From: Riptortus pedestris
Taxonomy: Eukaryota > Arthropoda > Insecta > Hemiptera > Alydidae
DNA: 64,000 nt
NCBI GenBank assembly: GCA_019009955.1
Contig: CM032228.1
Span: forward strand, 97,902,501-97,966,500
Direction: 5' to 3'
Shown in pieces: positions 50,525 through 63,208 of this stretch. Every line of letters begins with the position of its first letter. Position 1 is the stretch's first letter. The notes below the pieces were generated by a model. It did not search any database and had not been told where the DNA came from. It worked only from the letters and a program-made list of their open reading frames with translations. A program made the position numbers and the translations under genes.

Positions 50525-52943
50525 TAATAAAATTGTAACCTTTGTCTGTATACTGATTTTTTCCTCGAAATTTCACGATACTTTTTCGTTTCACATGACG
50601 TAGATACGAAATCTGCAATTTGTAGCTTTGGTGTCTGCTTGTTTGTTTGTTACCTTTTCACGCATAAACAGCTGATCCGAATTGTATGAAACTTGGTATA
50701 TACCTTACTATTAACCCAACTTAGACTTTAGGCTATATTAATATTCTCTGAGACCAACAGGAGTGGGGGTTATAAGGAAGGCCTGAAATTAAAAATAGCG
50801 ATATTTCGTTTCCTATTACTTTTTCAGCTAATATGCACATAACAAAAGTTACTTATTTTAATATTTAGAGTAACTTTTGTTATATACACTTTTGTCGTAT
50901 AACAAAGTATAAATGAGTTATACGCTAAAAACTATAACGGGCATCAACAATTTCATTTGGCACAAAAGACTCAACCGAACAAAACAAAATTCGGTATGTG
51001 TATTACCACTAATACTTCCATGATAATAAGCTGTACCAACATATCTAGGGACAAGCAAGAGTGTAATTCTTCCATGATTATAAGTTACATTACAATTTTT
51101 AGGCTCGAACGGGAGTGGTGGTTATAAGGGAGGCCTGACATTAAAAATAGCGATATTTTGTTTCGTATTACTTTTTCGGCTAATATGCATATAACAAAAG
51201 TTACTTATTTTAATGTTTAGAGTAACCTTTGTTATATTTGCTTTTGTTGTATAACATAGTATAAATGAGTTATATGCTAAAAACTATTGCGGGAGTCAAT
51301 AATTTATTGGGCACAAAAAACTAATCCGAACTAAACAAAACTCGGTATGTGAACTACTACAAACTCCTCCATGATAATAAGCTGTACCAACATTTCTAGG
51401 GACGAGCAAGAGTGGGGGCTGTAAGGGAGGCCTGAAATTAAAAATATAGATATTTTGTGACCTATTGGTTTTTTGGCAAATATACACAGGATAAAAGTTG
51501 TTTATTTTGTAAAGTAGAGTAAGTTTTGTTATATTCTCTTTTGTCGTATAACAAAGTATAAATGAGATATACACTAAAAAATTAAAGCGGGAGCCAACAA
51601 TTTTATTGGGCACTAACGATTTAACCAAACTTAACAAAACTCTATTTGTGAATTAGCATTAATTCTTCCATGATTATAAGCTATATTAAATTTTTTTGTT
51701 TCGAACGGGAGTGGGGGTTATAATGGAGGCCTGAAATAAAAATTCGCGATATTTCATTTTCTATTTGTTTTAATGCTAACGTGCACATAACAAAAGTTGT
51801 TTTTTGTGTTTATAAAAGTAGCTTTTGTTTTAAATTTTTTTTCGTATAACATTGTATGAAGTAAGAAATTTGCATAGAAATATTGATATGCTCAACAACT
51901 CTTTCCAATATGAACTACCAGGTGCCTCACGTGGATAAATTAATTCAAATCTATGCTAATATTTTATCTTTAATAATTCAAATCAATGATATTTTTTAAC
52001 GCCAATAACAGATCGCAGCAAGTAAAGTATTAACCCCCCCCCCCCCTTTCTTTTCTCCAAAACATTAATTCATGAGAAACGCCGGATTGCCCTAAGTGTA
52101 TTTAATACTTTATTTATTAATTTGTTTTAAAACTTGAAAATTATTTGAACAAACAGTTTTAGAATTGTGAAGATAATGTTATCAGATTTTTTTATATAAT
52201 TTAATGTATTACAGGATTGGTATCCTAAATGAATAGCAGGTTGGCACCTAGGGAGGTATGACTACTTCCTTTTTCATACCATTTCACCCGCTCCCTTGCC
52301 GACTTCATGTTGGTCTATGTTTACATATTACTTAATGCTTATACTTTTAGCAATATAATGTTATTCTCAGGAATATGAATTTGCTTAATTATCATAAATA
52401 AATTATTTAAAAGGATGAACGCTGGGGTGGTGAACCCAGTTATTTCTGGTATTTATTAACTCTCCTCCGTTAATATATGATATACTTTACTGTACACACT
52501 ATGTATCTCTATGAATTTTACTTTACAATCGAGACTTAATTCTCAAAAGAGTATTTTTAATAAATTCTCAAAAGAGTATTTTTAATAGTGGTTATGATGT
52601 ACCTAAAACAGCTGTCACCATTGGGCTTTGTACCGCATCAAGGGAAAGGAACTTTTATTCATTCTTGGTTTGGAAGGCAGAATACTTTCTATAATTATGA
52701 ACAAAAAATAACAAAAAAAAATTACAATCACAGGAGATAAGAAATATAAAAATATTGAGGACAGTGAAACCTTATTAACAAATAATTTAATTACTAACAA
52801 ACCGGCAGCAACGACGGGAATAAACCCTAAACACTGGGATGGGGAAATGTCAAAATATTGTACAAAGTAAAGCCTTGCCAAAAATTTACCATCATCATTC
52901 AGCCTCAAATGAATTCCCGGGCAAAGCCGGGTAACTTAGCTAG
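50460..52943 (+). mobile_element. Long family B element, four tandem units
   Basis: Preceded by (TATC)n(TA)n at about 50435-50520. The 5' end is AAAATTGTAACCTTTGTCTG; units are marked near 50872, 51225, 51530 and 51830. A different 3' unique region follows (CTCTTTCCAATATGAACTAC and on), with TAAACCCTAAACACTGGGAT and the hairpin CCCGGGCAAAGCCGGG, ending CTAG at 52943. The 3' region matches that of the copy at 53265-54863, not the 42160 copy, so there are at least two subfamilies. Confidence 0.75.
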
Positions 52944-52944
52944 T

Positions 52945-53145
52945 CACTCCATATACTCTTTACTTCTAAATAAAAATCCAATGGGTAATATAGCTTTTGG
53001 TGTAATATATTTGCTGTTGTCTGTTAACTCTTCAATCTTGTTATGGGGTACGCCAAGGTCTTTTCTTTGATTACATTCTTTTAAAATATGTTTTGAAGTT
53101 CAGTATTTGCTGTTATATGCTGGATTGGGATGCCCGCCCTTGATG
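52945..53145 (-). pseudogene. LINE C-terminal remnant
   Basis: The minus strand reads TSKHILKECNQRKDLGVPHN then KIEELTDNSKYITPKAI, resembling the C-terminal H-x-L-x-x-C segment of Jockey/CR1-type reverse transcriptase proteins. About 60 codons survive; both flanks are repeats. Confidence 0.5.
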
Positions 53146-53154
53146 TTATCAAAT

Positions 53155-53260
53155 TTTCCTTAAGGGAAATCAGCTATTAAGGTTGTATTGATGACGCTAT
53201 TTTGGTGTGCCTAGCCTGTCTAAGAATATTAGCAGACAAATGAAGCTTAGACTTTATATA
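53155..53260 (-). mobile_element. Family A 3'-end fragment
   Basis: TTTTCCTTAAGGGAAATCAG then CTATTAAGGTTGTATTGATG. Short, next to a family B CTAG end. Confidence 0.65.
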
Positions 53261-53264
53261 AAAA

Positions 53265-54863
53265 CTAGCTAAGGTACCCGGCTTCGCCCGGGAATTCATT
53301 TGAGGCTGAATGGTGATGGAATTTTTTTGGCAAGGTTTTACTTTGCACAGTATTTTGACATTTACCCATCCCAGTGTTCAGGGTTAATACCTGTAGTTGC
53401 TGTGGATTTGTTAATAATAAAATTAATTTGATATGTAAGACTTCACTGTCCCCCATATTTTCATATTTCCCGTCTCCTGTGCATTATGCATAGATTTGAA
53501 TTAATTTTTCGAATTGAGGTACGTGGTAGTTCATATTGTTGAGCATATCAATATTTCTACGCAAATTACTTGCTCCACACATTGTTCCTGGAGAAATGTA
53601 TAAAACAAAAGTTAATCTAAATAACAAAGTAAACAACTTTTGTTATGTGCATGTTTGTCGAAAAACAAATAGACAAAGAAATATTGCGAATTTTTATTTC
53701 AGGCCTCCCTTATAACCCTTACTCCCGTTCTAACCTAAACATTTTAATATAGCTTATAATCATGAAAGAATTAATGCTAATCGACACCGAGTTTTGTTAA
53801 ATTCGGTTCAATCGTTAGCACCCTATAAAATAGTTGACTCCCGCTTTAGTTTATAGTGTATATCTCGTTTATACTTTGTTAAAAGACAAAAATGAATATC
53901 ACAAACGTTACTCTAAATAACAAAATAAACAACTTTTGTTATGTTTATATATGCCGAAAAACGAATAGAAAACGAAATACCGCTATTTTAAATTCAGGCC
54001 TCCCTTATAACCCCCACTCCTGCCCGTCCCTAGAAATGTTAGTATGGCTTATTATAAGGAAGACGTTAGTGCTAATTCACATACCGAGTTTGGTTTAGTT
54101 CGGATGAGTCTTTTGTGACAAATAAAATTGTTGACTTCTGCTATCACTTTTTGGCGTATAACGCCTTTATAATTAGTTATACGACAAAAGTGTATATGAC
54201 AAAAGTTTCTCTAAATACCAAAATTAACAACTTTTGTTATGTGCATATTTGCCAAAACCCCAATAGGAAACGAAATATCACTATTTTTAATTTCAGGCCT
54301 CCCTTATAACCCCCACTCCTGCCCGTCCCTAGAAATGTTAGTATGGCTCATTATAAGGAAATCGTTAGTGCTAATTCACTTATCGAGTTTGGTTTAGTTC
54401 GGTTGAGTCTTTTGTGCCAAATAAAATTGTTGACTTCCGCTATCACTTTTTGGCGTATAACACCTTATAATTAGGTATACGACAAAAGTGTATATGACAA
54501 AAGTTTCGCTAAATAACAATATAAACAACTTTTGTTATGTGCATAATTGCCAATAATGCTATAGGAAACGAAATATCACTATTTTTAATTTCAGGCCTTC
54601 CTTATAACCCCCACTCCTGTTCGTCTCAGAGAATATTAACATAGCCTAAAGTCTAAGTTGGGTTAGTAGTAATATACATACTAAGTTTCATAAAATTCGG
54701 TTCAGCCGTTTATGCGTGAAAAGGTAACAAACAAACAAACAAACAAATAAACATACACGAAAGAAACAAAATGCAGTTATGGTGTCTATGACATGTGAAA
54801 CGAAAAGTTATCGTGAAATTTCGCGAAAAAAATCAATGTATAGACAGAGGTTACAATTTTATA
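53265..54863 (-). mobile_element. Full-length family B element, four tandem units
   Basis: CTAG at 53265 with the hairpin CCCGGCTTCGCCCGGG; the 3' unique region; four units (markers near 53602, 53900, 54197 and 54496); the 5' block TTCAGCCGTTTATGCGTGAA, CAAACAAACAAACAAACA; and the 5' end AGAGGTTACAATTTTATATA. About 1.6 kb with both ends, the best reference copy of family B. Confidence 0.9.
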
Positions 54864-57800
54864 TATATATAGATTAATTAATAAACAATGAGGGGTAACA
54901 CACTGTTTACCCCTAAATAATTACACTGAAAATTCAGAGTATATTACATTAGAAGTACTACCCTATGGTGTTGTAACATGAAAAAAAACAAAAAAACAAA
55001 GGTAACTTACCCTATCTTCTTTTCTATGTATATTTATTTTTTAATATTCTTTCTTATACCTACAACTCAACATGATGAGAAGTGACCTCTTTTTACATTT
55101 TTAAGTTCTATCATTGATATTACTATATTCTTATTTTTAATTTCTATATAATATAAATGTTTGAAATCTGGAGACTTCATTTTTCAGTTGTGATTATTTT
55201 AAATTGTTGCATTATTGCAGATTTTAATTTTTTTCCTTACTGGAATTGATAGAATTCATCAGCAAATATTACAGTTTTAATTTATATTTTATATTACACA
55301 AAAATTGCTTGAATTGACTGTTCCTAAGACAGTTACATATGAATCAGAAGCTTAGAGTACTGCTGTTGGTAATCATTGCCAGAGCAGTACCCCATTAGCA
55401 ATCATTATAATAACAAGAAACCAAATATATTTTTATTTTTTAATTTGTTTAAACTTGTATGTGTTAAAATTATGCACCTTTTTCTTCTTCTAATATTCAT
55501 CTGGAAGAGAATAACAAAAATGAAGTAAAAGTAAGGTAAGAAGAAAGAAAAAATCAAAATGGGTAGTAAGTGTTATTTATTCCATAATTTTACCAGCTAT
55601 TTACATTTATTCACAGGGAATCACATTAATTCAAAGGACGATATTTTGGCTATTCACTGTCTAAATAAACATCAAGCCTAAAGTAATTACCAAAGCTAAA
55701 TACAGACATGGTCAAAAAGAAAATTTAAAAAACTTTCCTAAGCTACATATACTTTTAAAAGTCAGAGCTACCAAGCAAAGTATACTCATTACATAATTGC
55801 ATTCTTATTTTTGGACTAAAGTAATAATATGACCAGCTTTTCCTCAAACCATGACCATGCCTTTAAATTTTCTTCTTTCATTATTGACTAAAATGACTGA
55901 CTAATCAAAATTTGTTGAAATATATTTTGAAAGAAACTAATTGGTTGCTCTATACATATTCTATTCTTACTTGTTCTTTACAAAAGCCTTCAATTATTAG
56001 ATTTGTGAAAAGAGGTATTGATGATGAACATAAGTGTGGATTTTATTGGGAGTTGTTGATATTATTGAACTTATATTACATATAACATATTTAATGATTT
56101 AACATTTAACATAGTATAAATAACACCATAATTTTTAAATTGTTCTCACAACAGACCACAAGAAATAACTAAACAAGAGATAATACTAATCCAGTAGATT
56201 GGATAGAATAATCAGACGCTGAAAAAACAACAACACTCAAATCTTTATATTACATTAAAAAGAAGTAGTCTATACATTTTTATGAGCCCCAATTATCTTT
56301 AGTAAGTTTTATATTTTGGTACAAGTGATCCTTATCAATTTGATATTAGAAAAAGTACCTTGCAGTCAGTATAAGGCTAAACACAAATACAATTTGAATC
56401 AAATTTGAAATACGAGAGCTTTGTTTGTTTTATTAAGTATTTAAAAGGAATTCTCAATTAGATTAAATTTGATTTTAACATAACAAGTAAAAAGAAGGGG
56501 AAAAAATATCATCATACCTTACAGATAATATAAAATATAACTAAATCTCAGTCCACTTTTTTGTTTATAAATATATTTTAAGTAAGAGAATTTTTTATAT
56601 ACAGCAATTTTCTAAGTTCTTGATTTAAAAGCTTAATTTGGCTCATTTTAGTCTTATAAGAATTTAGTGTGGTTATTTTATGTGACAGCTAAATACCTTT
56701 TAATACTGTTGTTTTACATTTCCATAAATAATGAACATTACGTTCTCTACACAATATTTCTAAGATAAGGAATTCTTTTCTCCCTTGAATTAATTCAAAT
56801 TATTATTTTTTTCTCAGTGTATCAAGGTTATCATAATCAAATATATTTATTGGAGTTATAATAATTGATTATATTAATTAAGGTTTCCTGCATCATTTAT
56901 TTCATAATCTGTTCATTCGTGAACTTTTGATCAATTGAGTCCACTTATGAAGAACTAAAATATATGCTATCATTTTTATTGGACATCAACATCATTCAAC
57001 ATTAAAGAGATTGTAAAATTATTTTTATTAGAATTCATATGGTGTATTGTTGATTTTTCAAAATTTATTATTATATTGTTTAGAAATACTGTTTTTTAAT
57101 ACTTCATTAATAAAAATATTTATCTTAAAATAATTATTAGTTTTATGCAATATGTAATTAATAAATTTTCAAGATAAAAGTCTAATATCTTGAATTTGGA
57201 GAGGTCTTTTTTAATTCTTTTAATTGAATATATTTTTTCATTATTTATACTTAACTAATTTGAAATATTTACAGAATTATTATGTGATCCTGTCAAAACT
57301 CAATAGCCTCAAGCGCACTAATTTCTTTATTTCATTATTTTGATTCATTCTAGGCAGGAATTGTATATCATTACACTATATGACCTTAATAAATTTAGAG
57401 ACATTAGGAAATGCTTTCTTAAACATTTATTTTAATTATAGCTTTTTAATTTATTTCACAGTGAAAAAAGCAATGTTTATTAATAAAATATTTTTTTTTT
57501 TACATTAAACCACACATTTAAAACAGAAAAAATTATTTTCAATAATAAGACAAATGTGTTTAATAATTGTATTTATTTGGAGAATAGAACCTCAATATAA
57601 CTTTACAGATTAAAATTCTTATCTTCTTCTTTCAATTTTTTTGTAAAGTGTTTAATGTTATTTTTGTATCTCAATATCTTTGAAAGAATCAATATTTAAT
57701 ATGTCTTTTTTTTAGTGGACCGATATCAACTTTTAATTTTGTTGGAAAGTTGATTCTACCAAATGAAAGGTAATCTAAAAATATAAATAAATATAAAAAT

Positions 57801-59327
57801 ATGTGATTTAGATCTGTGAATAGATTTTGATTTTTCTCATTGTTACATTAATGAAAAACCTTGAGCTTCCTTATCCTAATATAGATGACTCGTCGCATTA
57901 TAGTTATATTCTCATATTCATGGTTTCTTATGACCTATTCTTACATAATGAGTATAAAAATTTTCTGGAATCAAGATGTAATACATAAAATATGCTCTAG
58001 AAAGATTGTACAGAGTCAATTAATACATACAAACATTTACACAGTACTTCAATATTTTTTAAACATAGCACCTATAGGTTTACTGGACAATTTCATTGGG
58101 ATTATGTTAGTATAAATCAATTTAATTTTTTTTTCATAATTTTATGTTATTTAAACACAACTAAACATTTTCGTTTGTTGTTTTCCTATTAATAAACAGA
58201 AATGACATTTAAATTGTTAAATATATACTTGCAATCTTTATTTAAATAGGTATTCCATTATAATTTATGACTAGTGCTTGTATAGAATAATTGAAAAAAA
58301 TAAGATTATATTTTGTGACAATAACTGAAGTGTATATAATAAACATTTCATTAATGGCACTTAAACAGTACAATATGATCTAATGTGCAGCTACTGAGAA
58401 AAAGTTGTCATTAAGTTAGGTGATGAGACAAAATTAGAGATGTAACATTGACAGTAATCACAAGTGGTCAGTATTTATTTATAGAGTTGTGAAGTTTGAA
58501 GTAAGTTGTTAAAGTGCTTAAAATACACATATATATTTTTTTATAATAGGCTTTCAAGAACTCATAAATGTTAAATCCATGCAAACATATGTGTTTGATA
58601 TTATCATTTGTTGAACATTAAAGTCTCAGTACAACCAATTTTTTTTTATTTATATCGCTTCATTATGCAAGTTTGTGTGTGTAAACAGCTAAAGAAAAGT
58701 GAAAATATGAGATTTTTTAAAATTTGTTCTTCTAAAACATTATTTATTGTCTTATTTGATTTTAATGCTTCTGTTCCTTTTAAATAAAATTTAAAGTTGG
58801 TTATACTGTTGTCTTAATTATACAACAAACTACCTAATAATATCTCCCTACATTTGCAATATTCATCAAACATTTTAAGACTTTTTGAAGTAATAAATTT
58901 CTTTTAAAATATTATATTATTCAATTATATGTAGAATCATATTTCGTACCATGAATATAAATTAAATTTTAATATGATACAAAACAAAATGTTTGTATAT
59001 TATTATCATTGGAAGACTAGGAAAATATTAATATAAATTTAATATTCAAATAGATTTACATAATGTTCTAAAGGAATATGAAATAAACTAACCTAAACAA
59101 GAAACAAATAACAACACATTTTAAAATATAGATCTGAATGATTACTCACAATCATACTTTAATTTCACATTCTTTTTTTTTCTGTGTTTGGCAAATCTTA
59201 TTTTTATTTAACAGGTGGCTGTCAGCATTATTTTTTTCATTAAATATTTTTAAACAACAATTGTCCTCTCTTTGACTCAAATCTTAGTAAAACATGGTTG
59301 TTACATCCAACATTTATTGGAAACAAA
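54864..59327. other. 4.4-kb AT-rich stretch, no gene recognised
   Basis: Both strands were scanned for conserved protein motifs, tRNA-like folds and the window's repeat families; none was found. It includes the 3' flank of the membrane-protein gene (TTTATT at 59313 would be AATAAA on its strand). Confidence 0.4.
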
Positions 59328-60871
59328 CTATGTTTGATAATTAGGATTATCTAGCCCTCTAGGTATCCTGACATCAAGGTTCTTGTGCCTCACCGGTGTA
59401 TGTGGCAACAGGAGATGATTTGGCCGACAGCCTAGAATGTGCAATCTAGAATCAACCTGAAATTTAGTATTTTCAAGGACTCCAGGGTCAATCATTGAGT
59501 CAAGTGGATTCTCCAACTTCAGCTCATCTCTTGTATAGTTCTCTTCTATCCAACTTCCTGATGGAGGCCCATTTCGATCTACAAAGGCTCCTGAATAAAT
59601 TACTAGTGGGCCTGATGTTGGTTCAGTCATTCTTTGATGCCGTGGGAGGTTGGGAAACAATTTATCTCTTTTCCAAGGCCACTTTATTTTGACTGGAGTT
59701 ATTACATACAACCTGCAGAGTGCTACTATTAGTGGCAAAAGTAAGATAAGACAAGCTCCTCCTATTCCAATATAAATAATTTGTTCAATATCCGTGTGTC
59801 TGTCCGTCACAACAACGGTTTCTGAAGATGCTTCATCTAATGACACTGGCTGTTGTGACCTCAAGCTTAGGAATCTTACCACATGGTATTCTTCACCAGA
59901 TAGTTCCAAAAGTGTTGCATTTGTTTCTGCAAGTTTATGTAATGGTGCTTCTTCTTCTCCAAAAAGCCTTTCATTTAAATCAAACTCATCATCTAGATTT
60001 CCCATACCAGATGGAACTACACTCACATTTACCATAAGCCTAGGGGGAGCAAGAACTACTTTGTTTACCTTGACTTCATCGTATTCCAAAGACAATCTTG
60101 CAGCAAGATTTAGCTTTAAGTATTTAGCAAAGTCTTTTTGCCTTAACCTCACAATTGTGGAATTTCCAGCAAGTAGGAGTAAAAACCAACGACTTGGTGA
60201 GTCAGGACTTTCCTTTTCAATTTCCATATCAAAGGTATCATTTGTTTGAAATACAATGTTCTCTAGCAGTTTTTCTTGTTCTTCACTTTCTCTGTCCCAT
60301 TTCTTGAACGGAGTATCATAGTTATCATCGACTGTTGGTAATAAGGCATCATTTCTTCTTATTTCCTCCTCTTCTTGTTCACTATCAAAACCTTCTTTGT
60401 AATCTCCTGGAAGTCGATCTTCTTGCTTCCTAAAATTATTCAATAATACCTTGTCCATGTCATCATCTGACATTTCTTGCTTTTCAGTAATTTCATCACC
60501 ATTAAAGAGGTTTCTAATGTCATCAACATCATAGCGATAGTATTGTTCTTCATATATTTTTTCAGTTGTTGTAGTATCTGTTGTAGGTGGCTCAAATGTT
60601 GTTTGCTCCTTAGTTGTTGATTCAGTTGTGAGTACTTCTGTTGTAGTGTCTTCAAAAGATGTTGAGTCGGTATCAGCTGATTCTGTCATAGAATGCTCAG
60701 CTATAGTTGGTTCTGTTTCATTCAGGACAGGACCAGTTCCATTTTCAGACCATATATCTCCTATTGTAGTCATAACTCGAGAATCAACCTTAGCAGCTTC
60801 TGTTCCACCAGTTGTAGCTGCCTTGGTCCAATGAGTAGGCTCATCATGGTTGAGCTGTGAGTAGTCTGTCA
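59328..60871 (-). CDS. Unrecognised single-pass membrane protein, last coding exon
   Basis: A 514-codon terminal exon. The frame stays open further right, but TTTTTTTTTGTATGTATGTTGCAG-type sequence ends at 60872, so a splice acceptor is inferred and the signal-peptide exon must lie to the right, possibly off the window. Order seen: an acidic Ser/Thr-rich, mucin-like region (TTTEVLTTESTTKEQ); a long Asp/Glu-rich region; a folded block from SRWFLLLLAGNSTIVRLRQK to VLAPPRLMVNVSVV that resembles a SEA-type juxtamembrane module; one transmembrane helix (IIYIGIGGACLILLLPLIVA) followed by CRLYVI and basic KIKWPWKRDK; then a 128-residue cytoplasmic tail ending GLDNPNYQT. That C-terminal NPNY is an NPxY-type motif that could bind PTB adaptors. 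Probably a type I surface protein; no gene name can be given. Confidence 0.85.
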
Positions 60872-61007
60872 CTGCAACATACATACAAAAAAAAATTAAT
60901 ATCTCTGCAATTGATATTGATAACTGCAATAGGCATAAAACAAAAACTATCTTTTAGAAATACAACTTTTACATTTTAATTTAAATTAAAATAAGAATTA
61001 ATTAGAG

Positions 61008-61165
61008 TTGCTAGTTCGATTCCCGCCTGGGCAATAAGAATTTAATTAGTGACGAACTCAAGAAATAAAATCCTTTGTTCCTCCCTGGCTAGAAAAAGGT
61101 CTGGTTGATAACCCGTCCCAATTAGCCATAGTACCTAAAAGAGGGTGTTAATAAATAATAATAAT
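61008..61165 (+). mobile_element. tRNA-derived SINE, 5' truncated
   Basis: Begins at the B box (AGTTCGATTCCCGCCTGGGC), then GGCTAGAAAAAGG, GATAACCCGTCCCAATTAGC and a GTTAATAAATAATAATAAT tail. It lies upstream of the membrane-protein exon, in the inferred intron. Confidence 0.8.
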
Positions 61166-61309
61166 AATAGTTTAAATTAAATAAATAATATCAAGTATTA
61201 TAGTCTTTTTCATGAGTCCCTTTTCTATATATTTTCACCTGAAATTAATTGTCAAAATCTGTTAGGAACTTAGGGGGTTATGTAGTTTTAACATTAGTAA
61301 TAAATATTA

Positions 61310-61538
61310 TTACTATTATCTATTAACAACCACTTTTTGCTACTATGGCTAATTGGGATGGGTTATCTACAGGTTGCCAACCTTTTCTGGCCAGGAAAGG
61401 CTAGGTTGGGACTAAGGATTTTATTCAATGAGTTCATCACTAAATAGCCCTGGTGGGAATCGAACTCGCCACTCTTGGCTTACCATGTGAGATTAAAGGC
61501 AAAACTTTAACTCACTTGGCTAAACTCAGCCCCTAAGT
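61310..61538 (-). mobile_element. tRNA-derived SINE, full-length
   Basis: ATTAACAACCACTTTTTGCT, GGTTATCTACAGGTTGCC, GGGAATCGAACTCGCCACTC, then TTAACTCACTTGGCTAAACT. Opposite in orientation to the copy 150 bp to its left. Confidence 0.8.
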
Positions 61539-61539
61539 A

Positions 61540-63033
61540 CTAAATAGGTACTGAATTGTTTGCTAAACAAATTATTTCTGTAAAGTATCGTTCTGTTCTG
61601 CTAAATTCTTAGATCTAATGACAACTGGCTTGATTAGAATTCATCTTCAATCTACAGTATTCAAACTAATGTTGAGTAATTACCATGTTTAGCAGGATTC
61701 TTACTCACAGAAATTGTCACACAGCAAGATCAACATCAACAACCCAGTTTGGAAAAACTCGCCTACTCTTGAAAGAATTATTGCGTACAAATTAATCCTT
61801 TTACTTAGTTTAGCTTCAATTATGGTGTGGTAACGGATTGGATGTGTGTCTGGATGACCCGAACGGGAACTTTGCAATTATATGCTAAATTTTCTGTTCA
61901 ATTATTTGAATTCTAAGAGGTCCTTTAAGTTTCTTTGGGGTCCACTCAGCATCATTATCATTGAATAAATGCTATGCCTTATAGTTGCTATTAATTGGAG
62001 TGTTTTAGAAGTTGGTCTTTTCATATTATTATTTCCTCTGAAATCCATGACATTTTTTTTATCTATGAAAAATACATTCTATGCTTGTATTTTCCCCTTC
62101 GTCCAATAATCTTACCTTTAAATACATTCTCTCTAGTGAAGAGTCTAACAATTACTCCCACAAAAGCAGTGTGCTCTGAATGAATTACTTTTCAAAGATT
62201 GTCTCCTATTATATTGTATATGTTTGTTAGTTAAAATATTCCATTTTCTTTGGAAGGCCTGCTTAGCTATTCTTCTAACAACTTCAATTACTAGCAGTGT
62301 CTCAAGTGATGATGCTACTTTGATATCAAAACTGCTTCACTTTTTTAATACATGTTTCCAAGTTATATATTTACATTCCCTTTGCTTAGTTTCTTCTCTA
62401 CTGCAAAAACTTTTATTATATGTATTTATCTCGAGTTTAAATTGATCCATTGTGTCCTTTAGTACTTGTAGCATTCTGCTACTTAGTTTGTACACTCAGC
62501 ATGAATGAAGAAGTGGGGAAACTATAATATTTTAAAAAAAGTAGTGTACCACTCAAAAACAAAATTAAGCAAGCAATTACATAAGACTTTTATAGTTCCA
62601 ATATAAGTGCCTGACTATGGTCCTCTGCCAAACAATATTTTCACTTTCAGGCTTTCTGTTTGAGGCTAATACATTTTATCTTGAGTTTATTTAGTTTTTG
62701 AACAAAGTCGTTATTATGCTATAGTCATTTCAATGGCATTATGCATACAGTGATTTCATAGGATCCTTTCTCTACAACAATGAATTTATTATGTATTATG
62801 CCTTATATGTAACTTTTTGTGGCATACTGTTTTAGCCTGTGTTGAAGTATAATACAAATGAGAAAATATTAACAAACTGATGAAAGTGTTGAATATAAAT
62901 AAGTGTATAAGTAGCCCAGGTTTCCTATGTTTTGAAATAGATCTCTAAAGGATTTATTCAAGTTCAGATTAAATGCTAAACCAGCAATACCTGGAGGTTG
63001 ATCAAACATAGTGTTATTGAGGACATATCAATG
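61540..63033. other. Unassigned sequence
   Basis: No coding sequence, RNA gene or repeat family recognised on either strand. Upstream exons of the membrane-protein gene, if present here, are too short to call. Confidence 0.35.
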
Positions 63034-63041
63034 CTTTAAAC

Positions 63042-63200
63042 CAGGGGCGAGCAACCTTTTTAATCTACGGACCAATTTAAATTTTAAAGTATTTTGGTGG
63101 GCCGCACAGACAAAAATATTTACATCTATACATATATTTTATAACAACATATTCAGTCGAGGAAGTCGATTCAATAAGTTCAATCAATTGCTCATCCCTG
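63042..63200. mobile_element. 159-bp hAT MITE with perfect 8-bp duplication
   Basis: CAGGGGCGAGCAACC at the left and TTGCTCATCCCTG at the right form imperfect terminal inverted repeats. CTTTAAAC flanks it on both sides (63034-63041 and 63201-63208). Size, CAGGG ends and the 8-bp duplication are those of a hAT MITE. No coding capacity. Confidence 0.9.
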
Positions 63201-63208
63201 CTTTAAAC

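Noticed and set aside
59794..60249. 151-codon plus-strand open frame
   Set aside because: Antisense shadow of the membrane-protein exon; Ser-rich translation without features of its own.
60872..60929. Start codon at 60929 for the membrane protein giving a hydrophobic N-terminus
   Set aside because: The apparent signal-like residues are encoded by the polypyrimidine tract of a splice acceptor ending TTGCAG at 60872; an upstream exon is more likely.
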